Part shown: in pieces, positions 8,699 through 18,292 of the stretch
Layout of the letters: the number at the start of each line of letters is the position of its first letter
Numbering within the stretch: the first letter of the stretch is position 1
NCBI GenBank assembly: GCA_030017715.1
Contig: JASEIU010000005.1
Span: forward strand, 62,001-126,000
Source of the DNA: Candidatus Saccharicenans sp.
GTDB lineage: Bacteria > Acidobacteriota > Aminicenantia > Aminicenantales > Saccharicenantaceae
Direction of reading: 5' to 3'
DNA: 64,000 nucleotides
The notes under the pieces: model-generated
What the model was told of the DNA's origin: nothing
Seen by the model: the letters and a program-made list of their open reading frames with translations, nothing else
The model's database searches: none
Made by a program: the position numbers and the translations under genes

Positions 8699-10678
8699 CT
8701 ATTGCCCGGTTCTTGCTGCCTGCAGGTGGCGGCGGATCATCCGCGAAATCTGCATGGCTGCCGGCGGGTCGTAGTTCGACAGCACGATTATCGTATAGCC
8801 GGTGGCTGCCTCAAATTCCAGAACCGCGTTTATGCCTGGCGCTCCTCCGGCAATGGCCAGGTTCCAGCGGCTGCGGTCTGGTTTAATCTGAAGCCCATCC
8901 TTTTCATTTTTATTTATAGCTCCGGTTGTGTCCGGCTCAACACCGCTGAATACCCACTCGGTCCAGGCATCGTTCAGGAGTCGGCCTTCATAAAGAGCCC
9001 GGGCGAAACGCAGCAGGTCTTCGGCTGTGGCGTAACCACCGCCGGCGGCGCTACCCCTGGCCGGCCTGGTGTAAATATTCCGCCGCCAGTTTTTCTGGCC
9101 CTTTTTTTCTGCCGGCTCTGTTTGCCGACCGGCTGGTGTTGCGGGGGTTGTAGCTGACCCAATGTCAAATTGCAGATTAACCACCCTTCGGGCCGAGTAT
9201 GAGGCCTCAGTCCCTGGCGCTTCCCTGGCCAGGCTCGCGCGCTGGCTGTCGAGGCTTGGTTGATCTATGGCGGTGCAGTTTAAGGAGAGTAAGTCAGGAG
9301 GATGTTTCGGGGCAGGGCGGCCGCTTTCATCATCCGGCAAAAGGTTATTGATGGAGCTGGGTGTTTTTTCTTGTTCCGACGGGCTGGTGGATTTTCCCCT
9401 GGTCTGAGCTGGTTGTTGTTCTGACTTTTTTGCCGGAGCAGGAGTCAGGCTTAACCCGGAAGTGTCGGCTGCAGGCTCTTCCTCCTCATTTACTCTCGTA
9501 TAGCCCTCGGCCACATTTTCAACCACGGCCTCCGCCTGAAACCAGCCGGAATCTTTCATCCCGGCTGGCTCAAAAATGTTACGTATTATAAAATCGTAAT
9601 AATCAAAACCGGAGACGGCGCTTATGATCTCCCCCAGTACCACATAGCCGCCGTTGGAGTACATCTCCCTTGTTCCCGGCTCGAAGGCCAGAGGTTTGTG
9701 AGCAAAGAGCTTCAGGTAGTCGCGGTTGTGCCGCAGAAAATTCTTTGGCGACTTATCAAATTCAGGCCCGAAGAAATCGCCGATTCCAGAAGTCATGCTG
9801 ACCAGATGACGCACGGTTACTTTTTCTCTGGCTTCGGCGTTCGGGTAATCCGGCAAAAACTTTCTGAGCCTGTCGTCAAGTTTGAGCCGGCCCTGCTCCG
9901 CCAGCTTTCCTATGGCTACTCTGGTAAAAACCTTATTGATCGAACCGAGATTAAAGCGAGTGTCGGTTCTGTTCGGCACGCCAAATTCTTTGCTGGCCAA
10001 ACCATAGGACTTGAAGAAAATCGGCTGGAAATCCCGTGCCATCAGCACCACACCTGAGAAGCTGTCTTCCTGAACGGCTTTTTCTATCTGGTGCTCAATG
10101 GTCTTGAGCGCTTCCACCAGCGTCATTGGAGGCAGGGGAGGGGCGAGGTCTTCCGGCCCGGATTCATCAACCGTCAGGCCTTTCAACCAGAATTTTTCGG
10201 CAGTTTTCTCGAACTCCAGAGTCAGTTTAAACAGTTCGCTGTTCGAGCTGGCAATAAAAAGGCTAATCTCCTCGAGCGATTGCTGTCTGACCTTAATTAA
10301 TTTAAGCTCTTTACCCAGCCGCTGCCTCAAGCCCAGCAGTCTCTGAGCCCTGTCCCTGGCCGGTACCTGTAGAAGTTTTTCGGGCGGCAGGCTCCGGGCA
10401 AAAAAAGCCTCCAGCCCTGCTGCCTCTGCCTTTTTGAACGCCCTCCAGAATTCCTCCGCCTTCTTCCCGACCCCCGTCCCGGGAAAGATTGCGGGAGTCG
10501 TGCTTTCGTTGTTTTGTGTTTTAATCTTCAATTTCGAGGCAGACGAAAGAACATCAGGTACCATTAGAAAGAAGAGAGCTAACAGGAGACAAATCGTGCC
10601 GGGAATTAAGGTTTTAAGCCCAAAAGCTTTTAGTGATCCCTCAGGCTGATGTTTGAGGAAATGAATTTTGGTTGTCAT
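8699..10678 (-). CDS. exported serine hydrolase (beta-lactamase/PBP4* fold) with low-complexity insertion
   Basis: A 659-residue protein. Start at ATG 10678, where AAGGAA precedes it and a signal-anchor follows (PGTICLLLALFFLMVPDVLSS). Residues 50-185 resemble a small lipocalin/NTF2-like accessory region. The class-C beta-lactamase-type domain follows with S246-x-x-K (SINK), Y340-S-N (MYSNGGY) and, near residue 611, GGAPG in place of the usual HTG/KTG. Such enzymes act as peptidases or esterases in the periplasm. Unusually, about 135 residues rich in Pro, Ser, Thr, Glu and Gln (roughly 396-530) interrupt the catalytic domain between the YSN motif and the GGGYATAEDLLRFA helix. Its substrate is unknown. 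Confidence 0.83.
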   Translation of the reverse strand: MTTKIHFLKHQPEGSLKAFGLKTLIPGTICLLLALFFLMVPDVLSSASKLKIKTQNNESTTPAIFPGTGVGKKAEEFWRAFKKAEAAGLEAFFARSLPPEKLLQVPARDRAQRLLGLRQRLGKELKLIKVRQQSLEEISLFIASSNSELFKLTLEFEKTAEKFWLKGLTVDESGPEDLAPPLPPMTLVEALKTIEHQIEKAVQEDSFSGVVLMARDFQPIFFKSYGLASKEFGVPNRTDTRFNLGSINKVFTRVAIGKLAEQGRLKLDDRLRKFLPDYPNAEAREKVTVRHLVSMTSGIGDFFGPEFDKSPKNFLRHNRDYLKLFAHKPLAFEPGTREMYSNGGYVVLGEIISAVSGFDYYDFIIRNIFEPAGMKDSGWFQAEAVVENVAEGYTRVNEEEEPAADTSGLSLTPAPAKKSEQQPAQTRGKSTSPSEQEKTPSSINNLLPDDESGRPAPKHPPDLLSLNCTAIDQPSLDSQRASLAREAPGTEASYSARRVVNLQFDIGSATTPATPAGRQTEPAEKKGQKNWRRNIYTRPARGSAAGGGYATAEDLLRFARALYEGRLLNDAWTEWVFSGVEPDTTGAINKNEKDGLQIKPDRSRWNLAIAGGAPGINAVLEFEAATGYTIIVLSNYDPPAAMQISRMIRRHLQAARTGQ

Positions 10679-11224
10679 AATGAATTCCTTATTTGTAATA
10701 TTTAACCCATTATTTTTGACCAATAATTGCCTTTTACTTCAAACCTGCAATAACACTAAGCTTCCTGGTAATTATAATGACACACTTTGCCCGTTTGTTG
10801 CAGGTCTTAGAAATATTCAAATTATGGAAAGGTTGAATAAAGAATGGGGATAGAATATCATTAATCTGTCAGGAATCTGGATGGCAATATGAAATAAGTT
10901 GCTTAAAGGACCAGGTCCAACAGGCAGAAAAATAAAAAGCAGCGACAGGTTACTGGCCCGGAGACACTTAAAGAACAGAACAAAAGAAAAAAAGAGAAGC
11001 TTCCCGGTCGAGAATAAGGAAATGATGAATTGATCGGTATGATGTCATTACCGGTTCTTACGTTTTGAATTGATAAAGGATTCCGTCATAGGTGAATTTG
11101 GTTTGAGCAAGGATTACATTATTGTCATTCAGTAAGGATGTTAGCCCTGAAGAACAACTTAGCGAATGTTTTCGTAGATAAATAGTGTTAGTTTGGCGAT
11201 GAATAATAAATTCAGGAGGTAATG
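10679..11224. other. divergent intergenic region
   Basis: AT-rich gap separating the divergent serine hydrolase and S46 peptidase genes. It should hold both promoters, but no pair was convincing enough to list. No structured RNA was recognised. Confidence 0.35.
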
Positions 11225-13456
11225 ATGAAGCTTAAGGCAAAATTGATTGGCGGTTTAATCCTGTTTGGATTGCTGCTCAGTCCGTTCCTGACCAGGGCGG
11301 ATGAGGGAATGTGGATGCCTCACCAGATGAAGATGCTCAACCTGCAACAGCTCGGCCTGAAGATGAATCCCGATGACCTGTATAAGAAAGACGGTACGGG
11401 TTTGATGAGCGCTGTCGTCAACCTCGGCGGCGGCACCGGCGAATTCGTCAGCCCCGACGGTCTTATTCTCACCAACCACCACGTGGCTTTCGGCGCGATC
11501 CAGAGAGCCTCAAGCCAGGAACATGACTATATAACCAACGGCTTTCTGGCCCGCACCCGGGCCGAAGAAATTCCTGCCCAGGGCTATACGGCCGACATTC
11601 TTCTTGGCTATGACGAGGTCACCGCCCGCGTCCTGGCTAAAGTCAAACCTAAAATGACTCCGCGCCAGAAATATGACGCCATCGAAGCGGCGGTCAAAGA
11701 AATCGTGGCTGAAGCCGAAAAAGCCGGTCCCGACATCAGAGCCGGCGTTGTTTCGATGTACAGCGGCAATCAGTATTTTCTTTACCGCTTCAAAAGAATA
11801 AAAGATGTTCGCCTGGTCTATGCCCCTCCCCAGGATCTGGGCAATTACGGCGGCGAGGTCGACAACTGGATGTGGCCCCGCCATACCTGCGATTTCTCCT
11901 TTCTCCGGGCTTATGTTTCCAAAGACGGAGTCGGTGTCGATTACAACCCGGAGAACGTTCCCTTCAAGCCGAAAGTCTGGCTGAAGATTTCAACCGAGGG
12001 TGTAAAGGAAGGTGATTTTACCTTTGTCATGGGATATCCCGGCCGCACCTACCGCAACAACCTGGCGGTGGAGATAGAAAATGACCTCAACGCCATGGTC
12101 AAGCGCATGGCTGAGTTTCAGGACATAATTAGCTTCATCGAAGCGGCCAGCAAAGGCGACAAAGAAACCGAAATCCGCTACGCCTCCATGCTCAAGGGCC
12201 TCTACAACTCGCTCAAGAACATGCAGGGCAAGGTCGAGGGGATGAAGAAAGTGGACCTCCTCGCCAGAAAGAAACAACAGGAAAAAGAACTTCTGGCCTG
12301 GATTAACGCCACTCCCGAAGGCCAGAAAAAATACGGCCAGGTTCTTGAACTTATGGACAGCTTTATGAAGCGCTATGACGTCTTCGCCTCCCGTAATGAA
12401 ATCCTGGGAAATATCATCAGCCCCTATTTCGGCTCGACTATTCTTTCCCAGGCTTACACCATCTACCGGACGGTTGAAGAGCTCCAGAAGCCCGATAAAG
12501 ATCGCGAAGCCACTTACCAGGAGAGAAACCTGCCTTATATCAGGCAGAGGATTCAGCTGGCCGAGCGCGGTTATGTCTTCGCCACCGACCGGGAATTTTT
12601 CAAGCATCAGCTCAAAAAGCTTTTGAACCTGCCGGCCGAGAAAATTCCGCTTGCTTTAAGACCCGTTCTTTCCCAGAAATCGGAGAAAGCTATCGATGAG
12701 TATGTGGATAATCTTTATAAGAACACCATCCTCCAAGATCCGCAAAAAAGGCTGGAGCTGGTGACCCCAAAAGGAGACCCGAAAAACCCGAAACAATGGC
12801 AGAAACCCAGGCCGGCCGACCTGATGAAATTGAATGACCCCTTCCTCAACCTGGCGGCCGAGCTGGAAAAAGAACTCAAGGCGGTCCGCGAGGAAAGCAA
12901 AGCCTGGGCTCAGGAAAGAGCTGACATCAAAAAGCTGTATGAAGCGGTCCTGCTGGAAATGAAAGAAGGCCAGCTGGCTCCTGATGCCAACGGTACCATT
13001 CGTTTCACCTACGGGCCGGTTGTCGGCTACAGTCCGAAAGACGCCGTTGTCTACAAACCGATTACCACGCTCAAAGGCGTTATGGAGAAGGAAACCGGTG
13101 AATTTCCCTTCCATGTCCCGGACAAGCTCAAAGAACTTTATCAAAAGAGAGATTTCGGGCGCTTTGAAGACCCCATCCTCAAAGATGTCCCGGCCTGTTT
13201 TCTCAACACCACCAACGTTACCGGCGGGAATTCTGGTTCTCCGACCCTCAATGCCAGAGGAGAGCAGGTGGGCATCATTTTCGACATGACCTATGAGAGC
13301 GTTATCGGCGATTATTACATCATCCCCGAATGGCAGCGCTCGATTTCGGTCGATATTCGATATGTCCTGTTCATCACCGAAAAATTCTCAGGCGCCCATC
13401 ATCTCATTAAGGAAATGGGGCTGTGCACTGGCGAATGCGAAGCGGGACACAAATAA
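11225..13456 (+). CDS. S46 family dipeptidyl peptidase (DPP7/DPP11-like)
   Basis: A secreted serine exopeptidase of about 743 residues, the usual S46 length, that removes dipeptides from peptide N-termini. A signal peptide (LIGGLILFGLLLSPFLTRA) is followed by the chymotrypsin-like halves: the His motif LILTNHHVAFGAIQ, the Asp region GGEVDNWMWPRHTCDFSF, and the nucleophile GGNSGSP with Ser670. The specificity-pocket position 18 residues after the Ser is Met688 (IIFDMTYE). In characterised enzymes this position is Gly in DPP7 and Arg in DPP11. AGGAGGT precedes tandem ATGs at 11222 and 11225; the second has better spacing. The gene ends at a strong terminator and stands alone. Confidence 0.92.
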   Translation: MKLKAKLIGGLILFGLLLSPFLTRADEGMWMPHQMKMLNLQQLGLKMNPDDLYKKDGTGLMSAVVNLGGGTGEFVSPDGLILTNHHVAFGAIQRASSQEHDYITNGFLARTRAEEIPAQGYTADILLGYDEVTARVLAKVKPKMTPRQKYDAIEAAVKEIVAEAEKAGPDIRAGVVSMYSGNQYFLYRFKRIKDVRLVYAPPQDLGNYGGEVDNWMWPRHTCDFSFLRAYVSKDGVGVDYNPENVPFKPKVWLKISTEGVKEGDFTFVMGYPGRTYRNNLAVEIENDLNAMVKRMAEFQDIISFIEAASKGDKETEIRYASMLKGLYNSLKNMQGKVEGMKKVDLLARKKQQEKELLAWINATPEGQKKYGQVLELMDSFMKRYDVFASRNEILGNIISPYFGSTILSQAYTIYRTVEELQKPDKDREATYQERNLPYIRQRIQLAERGYVFATDREFFKHQLKKLLNLPAEKIPLALRPVLSQKSEKAIDEYVDNLYKNTILQDPQKRLELVTPKGDPKNPKQWQKPRPADLMKLNDPFLNLAAELEKELKAVREESKAWAQERADIKKLYEAVLLEMKEGQLAPDANGTIRFTYGPVVGYSPKDAVVYKPITTLKGVMEKETGEFPFHVPDKLKELYQKRDFGRFEDPILKDVPACFLNTTNVTGGNSGSPTLNARGEQVGIIFDMTYESVIGDYYIIPEWQRSISVDIRYVLFITEKFSGAHHLIKEMGLCTGECEAGHK

Positions 13457-13519
13457 CGGGAGAGCTGACTGAAAAAAGCGGCCGCGGGTCCTGAACCGGC
13501 CGCCGGTTTGGAAAACCTC

Positions 13520-13566
13520 GGGCCTGAAGCCCGGGAGCAAAACTCCGGACTTCAGGCCCTTTTTAT
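13520..13566 (+). terminator. intrinsic terminator after the S46 peptidase
   Basis: A perfect ten-base stem, GGGCCTGAAG (13520-13529) with CTTCAGGCCC (13550-13559), is extended inward by CCGGGAG/CTCCGG around a small A-rich loop and followed by TTTTTATTT. It sits 64 bases after the peptidase stop. The response-regulator gene converges on it from the right, so it may act in both directions, although the A-tract on the other strand side is weak. Confidence 0.88.
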
Positions 13567-13652
13567 TTAAGATTCATAGGACAATTTTTAGTCGGCAGTC
13601 GGAGCTGTCAAAGCTCAGAGCGACAGCCCAAAATTCGTTTTAGCGGAATATT

Positions 13653-14150
13653 CTATTTTTTATTTCGTGCTTCTTTATCGACCATGGTCTTGAGCTGGCT
13701 CATCACCTCGTCGATATCGAGCGATTCGATGTCTATCCTGGGCTTTTCCGGTTTCCTGGCGGTTGAGGCCGGTTCTGGCTCTTCCGGCATGTTTTTCTCC
13801 ACCCAGCTGACCAGCTCTTTGGTATTTATGGGCTTTTCGAAATAATTGTCGGCCCCGTAACTTTTAGCGTCTATCCTGGTGGTAGCGCCCTTATAAACGG
13901 CGGTAATCAAAACCACCCTGGTCTCTTTGAGCTCGGGGTCATCCTTGATTTTCCGGCAGATGTCGGCCCCGTGAATTTTCGGCAGCAGCATGTCGCAGAT
14001 AACCATCGGCGGCCGGGCCTCTTTGACCAGCTTCAGCCCCCTTTCTCCGTCGTGAGCTTTTAACACCTGGTAACCTTTCTCGCTGAACAGTTTCTCCAAC
14101 ATGGAAGAAGTTACCCGGTCATCATCTATGATGGCGATTTTTGCGCCCAT
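13653..14150 (-). CDS. single-domain response regulator (CheY-like) with acidic/basic tail
   Basis: A 165-residue protein. Residues 1-122 form a receiver domain with the acidic pair IIDDDR near 9-11, phosphoacceptor Asp53 in VICDMLLP, the switch Thr in VVLITAV and the conserved Lys in YFEKPIN. The last 40 residues are a charged Pro/Glu/Lys-rich linker ending in a short predicted helix (DEVMSQLKTMVDKEA). There is no DNA-binding domain. No histidine kinase lies nearby, so the partner is unknown and it may belong to a chemotaxis-like or phosphorelay pathway. It is not the PhoB of the adjacent Pst operon. Confidence 0.88.
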   Translation of the reverse strand: MGAKIAIIDDDRVTSSMLEKLFSEKGYQVLKAHDGERGLKLVKEARPPMVICDMLLPKIHGADICRKIKDDPELKETRVVLITAVYKGATTRIDAKSYGADNYFEKPINTKELVSWVEKNMPEEPEPASTARKPEKPRIDIESLDIDEVMSQLKTMVDKEARNKK

Positions 14151-14443
14151 GCCGTTACTCCCTATTATTTCGAATATTATTTATCCAGGCAGCCTGTTAA
14201 GTCAATAATTTTTTGCACCGACAGCTCCTCCGCTTCGGCAACGGTCAGGCTAAAGAAATGGTCATGACGCTGGTGCCCGGGGCGGCCGGACTAAAAAAGG
14301 GCCCCAAAACGTGCTATCATATTAAGCCCGGCCGCAGAGCGGGAACCGGTTTTTCAGCCGCTGCCCACAGAAACCGGGCCGGGATTTTGACCCGGGAATT
14401 TACCGAAATAGTTTGATTGCATGCCTGGAGCGACCAATAAGTA

Positions 14444-16390
14444 ATGATAGCCGTTGAAGAATTATCGAAAAGTTTTGCTCGCCAGATTCTTTTTGAAAGC
14501 ATCAGCTTCAAGATTAACCCGGGCGAAAGGGTGGGCCTGGTCGGAAAGAACGGCCACGGCAAGTCTACCCTGTTTCGCATCATAGCCGGACTGGAAGAGC
14601 CGGACGAAGGCCGGGTGGTTATTCCCAGGAATTATAGGGTCGGCTACCTGGAGCAGGAACCTAACTTCCTGAAGCCCACCGTTCTGGAGGAAGCCCGCTC
14701 CGGCCTGCCGGCCTGCGATTACGACCAGCTCTGGCGGGTGGAAAAAGTGCTGGCCGGCCTGGGCTTTAGGCCCGAGGATTTTCAGAAAAATCCCCGCCAG
14801 CTATCGGGCGGTTATCAGGTCAGGCTGAACCTGGCCCGGCTGCTGCTGGCCGACTATGACCTGCTTCTCCTGGACGAGCCCAATAACTACCTGGACATAA
14901 CCTCCATCCGCTGGCTGGAAAAGTTCCTGCTATCCTGGCGGGGCGAGTTGATGTTCATCACCCATGACCGGAGTTTCATGGACCGGGTGGCCACCCACAT
15001 CCTGGGTTTGCACCGCCGGAAGGTGCGAAAAATTGAAGGCGATACCGAAAAATACTACAACCAGCTGGCCCTGGAAGAGGAAGTTTACGAGAAGACACGG
15101 GTCAACGACGAAAGAAAGCGCAAGGAACTGGAGGTTTTCATCAACCGCTTCCGGGCCAAGGCCCGGCTGGCCGGCCTGGTCCAATCTCGCCTTAAGTACA
15201 TCGAAAAAATGGAAAAGCGGGAAAAGCTGGAAAAAATCAAAAATATGGAATTTTCCTTCCTGGAAAAGAAGTTTCATCATAAGTACGCCCTGAGCCTTGA
15301 AAATGTTAGCTTTGCTTACACTCCCGACAAACCGCTCCTCAGGGATTTCAGCCTTCAGGTCGGAGCCCGTGACCGGGTGATGGTCATCGGGCCCAACGGT
15401 CGGGGCAAAACCACTCTGCTGAAGCTGATGGCCGGCCGCCTGAAACCGCAGTCGGGAGAAATCACCTTTCCCCGGTCTGTTTCAGTCGGTTACTATGAAC
15501 AGAGCTTTGCCGAGGAAATGAACAGCGCCAACACCGTGCTGGAAGAAATCGGCTCGGCCAATGATCAGCTGGAACCGGCCAGGATTCGCCAGATTGCCGG
15601 CAGCCTGCTATTTGAGGACGACGAAGCTCTCAAGCCCATCCGGGTGCTGTCGGGCGGCGAAAAGAGCCGGGTGCTGCTGGGAAAGATCCTGGTCACGCCG
15701 GTGAATCTTTTGCTGCTGGATGAGCCGACCAACCACCTGGACCTGGAATCCTGCGACGCCCTGCTGGCCGCCCTGGACAACTTTGATGGAGCCGTGGTCA
15801 TGGTCACCCACAACGAATTGTTTCTGAGTGCCCTGGCCGAAAGGCTGATAGTTTTCAACGATGACCGGGTGACCGTTTTTGAAGGCGATTATGACAGCTT
15901 TCTGAAAAAGGTTGGCTGGAGCGCAGAAAGGAATGAGGCCGGCGAACGAAATCTAACCCCGGCCGGCTCCATTCCTGAGGCTTCTGGCAAACCAGCCGAA
16001 AAGGCGGACAGGAGCAGGCAAGGAACCCCGGCGGCTTTTCAGGATGTGGCTTTCAAATTCAAGCTTTCGCCCCGGGAGCTGCGAAAACTCAGGTCAGAAA
16101 TAATAATCGAAAAATCGCGAGTCCTGAAACCGCTGGAAGAAAAAGTGCTCAAGCTGGAACGGCAGATTGAGGAAATGGAACAGCGGGTGAATCAACTGAC
16201 TCAGGACATAATCGCCGCCTCGGTCGACGGCCGCGGCCAGGAGGTGGTGCGTCTTTCCAGGGAGCTGGATTCCGGGCGCAAGAACCTGGACTCCCTGTAT
16301 GAAGAATACACCCAGGTCTACCAGGACTATGAAGAGAAGAGCCAGAGTTTCGAGCGGCGACTGCAGGAAATAGACCGGCTTTCCAATTGA
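14444..16390 (+). CDS. ABC-F family ATPase (Uup-like, ribosome-associated)
   Basis: A soluble 648-residue protein with two ABC ATPase domains and no membrane segment. Domain 1 has GKNGHGKST, LSGGYQVR and LLLDEPNNYLD. Domain 2 has GPNGRGKTT, LSGGEKSR and LLLDEPTNHLD. Between them lies the helical P-site-tRNA-interaction motif linker (around RKRKELEVFINRFRAKA). The C-terminal 110 residues are a predicted coiled coil as in Uup/YheS-type members. ABC-F proteins act on the ribosome's E site; some rescue stalled complexes or confer antibiotic protection. A short CCGG-TGG-CCGG element followed by CTTTTCTTTTT just after the stop may be a weak terminator. Confidence 0.9.
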   Translation: MIAVEELSKSFARQILFESISFKINPGERVGLVGKNGHGKSTLFRIIAGLEEPDEGRVVIPRNYRVGYLEQEPNFLKPTVLEEARSGLPACDYDQLWRVEKVLAGLGFRPEDFQKNPRQLSGGYQVRLNLARLLLADYDLLLLDEPNNYLDITSIRWLEKFLLSWRGELMFITHDRSFMDRVATHILGLHRRKVRKIEGDTEKYYNQLALEEEVYEKTRVNDERKRKELEVFINRFRAKARLAGLVQSRLKYIEKMEKREKLEKIKNMEFSFLEKKFHHKYALSLENVSFAYTPDKPLLRDFSLQVGARDRVMVIGPNGRGKTTLLKLMAGRLKPQSGEITFPRSVSVGYYEQSFAEEMNSANTVLEEIGSANDQLEPARIRQIAGSLLFEDDEALKPIRVLSGGEKSRVLLGKILVTPVNLLLLDEPTNHLDLESCDALLAALDNFDGAVVMVTHNELFLSALAERLIVFNDDRVTVFEGDYDSFLKKVGWSAERNEAGERNLTPAGSIPEASGKPAEKADRSRQGTPAAFQDVAFKFKLSPRELRKLRSEIIIEKSRVLKPLEEKVLKLERQIEEMEQRVNQLTQDIIAASVDGRGQEVVRLSRELDSGRKNLDSLYEEYTQVYQDYEEKSQSFERRLQEIDRLSN

Positions 16391-16564
16391 TTGGACCCGG
16401 TGGCCGGCTTTTCTTTTTGACAGAGTTAAGTATAATTAAAATCCTGTGATCATTCCCGGAGATTGAAGAAGGAGGGCAGAACTGAGCGGGCCGGGAGCCA
16501 GGAAAAAAGAGACCCAAAGCAATTGAGAATGGAAAGCGAGAAGATCAGACTTGAAGATGCCAAG

Positions 16565-17425
16565 ATGAGGCCTCAGAAATCAAGAAAAGACTCCTTCTCA
16601 AATCTGACAGCTCTGATGACGGCGATACTGCTGGCGGCGGCTTTCTTTTTCCCGTCATGTCAACACCGGCCTGGCGGTCACAGCCTGGTGGTGGCCGGCT
16701 CAACCAGCATCCAGCCTTTTGCCGACAAATGGGCGGAAGTTTTCATGGAGAAACGACCGGGTGAAATGGTGGACGTGCAGGGCGGCGGCTCGAGCGCCGG
16801 CATTCAGGCTGTAAGAACCGGGGCCGCTCAAATCGGCATGTCTTCAAGAGAACTCAAAGACGACGAAAAAGATCTGTATCAGATAGAAGTGGCCCATGAC
16901 GGCCTGGCCATTATCGTCCATCCGACCAATCCGCTGGAAAATCTGACCATCGAACAGGTCAAGAGCATTTTTCTGGGGGAAATCACCACCTGGGAAACCC
17001 TCAATGGCCGGAAAAAAGAAATAACGGTCGTGGTCCGGGAAGAAGGCTCAGGCACCCGCGGCGCCTTCCAGGAGCTGGTCATGGGAAAATCGCGGATCAC
17101 CAAGAAGGCCATCGTCCAGGATTCAAACGGCACCGTCAGGGAAATCGTCAGTCGTGACCCCCAGGCCATCGGATTTATTTCGCTGGGATTGGTCAATGAA
17201 TCAGTCAAGGCCCTGGCCCTGAACGGAGTGAAACCCACCGAAGAGGCCATTCTTAAAAAAGAATACAAGCTGGTCAGACCGTTTTTATTCCTGACCAGAG
17301 AGGCTCCCTCCGGGCTGGCCAGAGAATTCATAGAATTTATCCTGTCGGAAGAAATTCAGGATCTGGTCCACAAAGAAGGCTTGATCCCCGTCAGGAGGGG
17401 AGAGCCGGCGGAGAGCGGCCGATGA
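16565..17425 (+). CDS. pstS: phosphate ABC transporter substrate-binding lipoprotein
   Basis: The periplasmic phosphate receptor of the Pst importer. It opens with a lipoprotein signal (basic n-region, hydrophobic run and FFFPSC lipobox). It then shows the phosphate-binding motifs AGSTSIQPFADKW, GGGSSAGIQAV, SSRELKDDE and EEGSGTRGAFQELV. The start is uncertain: the frame is open from TTG 16463 and has another ATG at 16529, but ATG 16565 gives the most normal lipoprotein signal. A TATAAT at 16431 could be the -10 of the operon promoter. The stop overlaps the pstC start by four bases, so the genes are translationally coupled. Confidence 0.92.
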   Translation: MRPQKSRKDSFSNLTALMTAILLAAAFFFPSCQHRPGGHSLVVAGSTSIQPFADKWAEVFMEKRPGEMVDVQGGGSSAGIQAVRTGAAQIGMSSRELKDDEKDLYQIEVAHDGLAIIVHPTNPLENLTIEQVKSIFLGEITTWETLNGRKKEITVVVREEGSGTRGAFQELVMGKSRITKKAIVQDSNGTVREIVSRDPQAIGFISLGLVNESVKALALNGVKPTEEAILKKEYKLVRPFLFLTREAPSGLAREFIEFILSEEIQDLVHKEGLIPVRRGEPAESGR

Positions 17426-18282
17426 CTAAACTCGAAAGAAACGACCGGCTGGTCAGGTTGAGCCTGTTGATGATTGCCCTGTCGGCAATTTCCGTGCTGG
17501 CCATCATTACCGTATTCATTTTTGAGCAGGGCACCCCGATTATGTTCAGGTATGGATTCAGAAGCTTCCTGCTCGGCCAGGACTGGTATCCGTCTGAAAA
17601 GAGTTTCGGTCTGCTTCCGATGATTGTCGGTTCCCTTATGGTAACCTTCGGAGCTCTGCTCATCGGGGTTCCGCTGGGTCTGGCCAGCGCCATCTTTCTG
17701 ACCGAATTCTCCCACCGCCGGCTGGCCAGAATTCTGAAACCGGTCATAGAACTTCTGGCCGGAATTCCCTCGGTTGTTTATGGTTTTATCGGACTGATGT
17801 TTTTAGTGCCCTTTATAAGGGATAAATTCGGCGGGCCGGGGCTGTCGGTGCTGGCGGCTTCGGTCATCCTGGGGATCATGATACTGCCGACGGTCATCAG
17901 CATCGCCATCGATTCGATCCGGGCCGTTCCCGATTCCTACCGGGAAGGATCGATCGCCCTGGGAGCCACCAGATGGCAGACTGTCCGGATGGTGGTGTTG
18001 CCGGCGGCCCGTTCCGGCATCATCGCCGGCATCATCCTGGGCATGGGCCGGGCCATTGGCGAAACCATGGCCGTAATCATGGTGGCCGGCAATGCGGCCG
18101 ACATTCCGGGGTCGATTCTGGCCCCGGTCCGAACCCTGACCTCAAACATCGCCCTGGAGATGGCCTACGCCAGCGGGGAACACCGGGAAGCGCTGTTTGC
18201 CACCGGAGTCATCCTGTTCATAATCATTATGATCCTCAACACTATCGCCAACCTAACCTCAGCCAGGCAAAGAAAGAAGTAA
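17422..18282 (+). CDS. pstC: phosphate ABC transporter permease PstC
   Basis: A 286-residue inner-membrane permease with about six transmembrane helices. It shows the PstC-type ELLAGIPSVVYGFIGL segment and the EAA-like loop YREGSIALGATRWQTVRMVVLPAARSGIIAG that docks on the ATPase. It forms the phosphate channel with PstA. ATGA overlap with pstS. After the stop, AAGGAG (18281-18286) serves the next gene. Confidence 0.94.
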   Translation: MTKLERNDRLVRLSLLMIALSAISVLAIITVFIFEQGTPIMFRYGFRSFLLGQDWYPSEKSFGLLPMIVGSLMVTFGALLIGVPLGLASAIFLTEFSHRRLARILKPVIELLAGIPSVVYGFIGLMFLVPFIRDKFGGPGLSVLAASVILGIMILPTVISIAIDSIRAVPDSYREGSIALGATRWQTVRMVVLPAARSGIIAGIILGMGRAIGETMAVIMVAGNAADIPGSILAPVRTLTSNIALEMAYASGEHREALFATGVILFIIIMILNTIANLTSARQRKK

Positions 18283-18292
18283 GGAGCATCAG

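Noticed and set aside
13653..14150. Response regulator as the PhoB of the Pst operon
   Set aside because: No DNA-binding domain and opposite orientation, with an ABC-F gene in between.
16463..16564. Longer PstS start at TTG 16463
   Set aside because: It would place 34 charged residues before a standard lipoprotein signal peptide.
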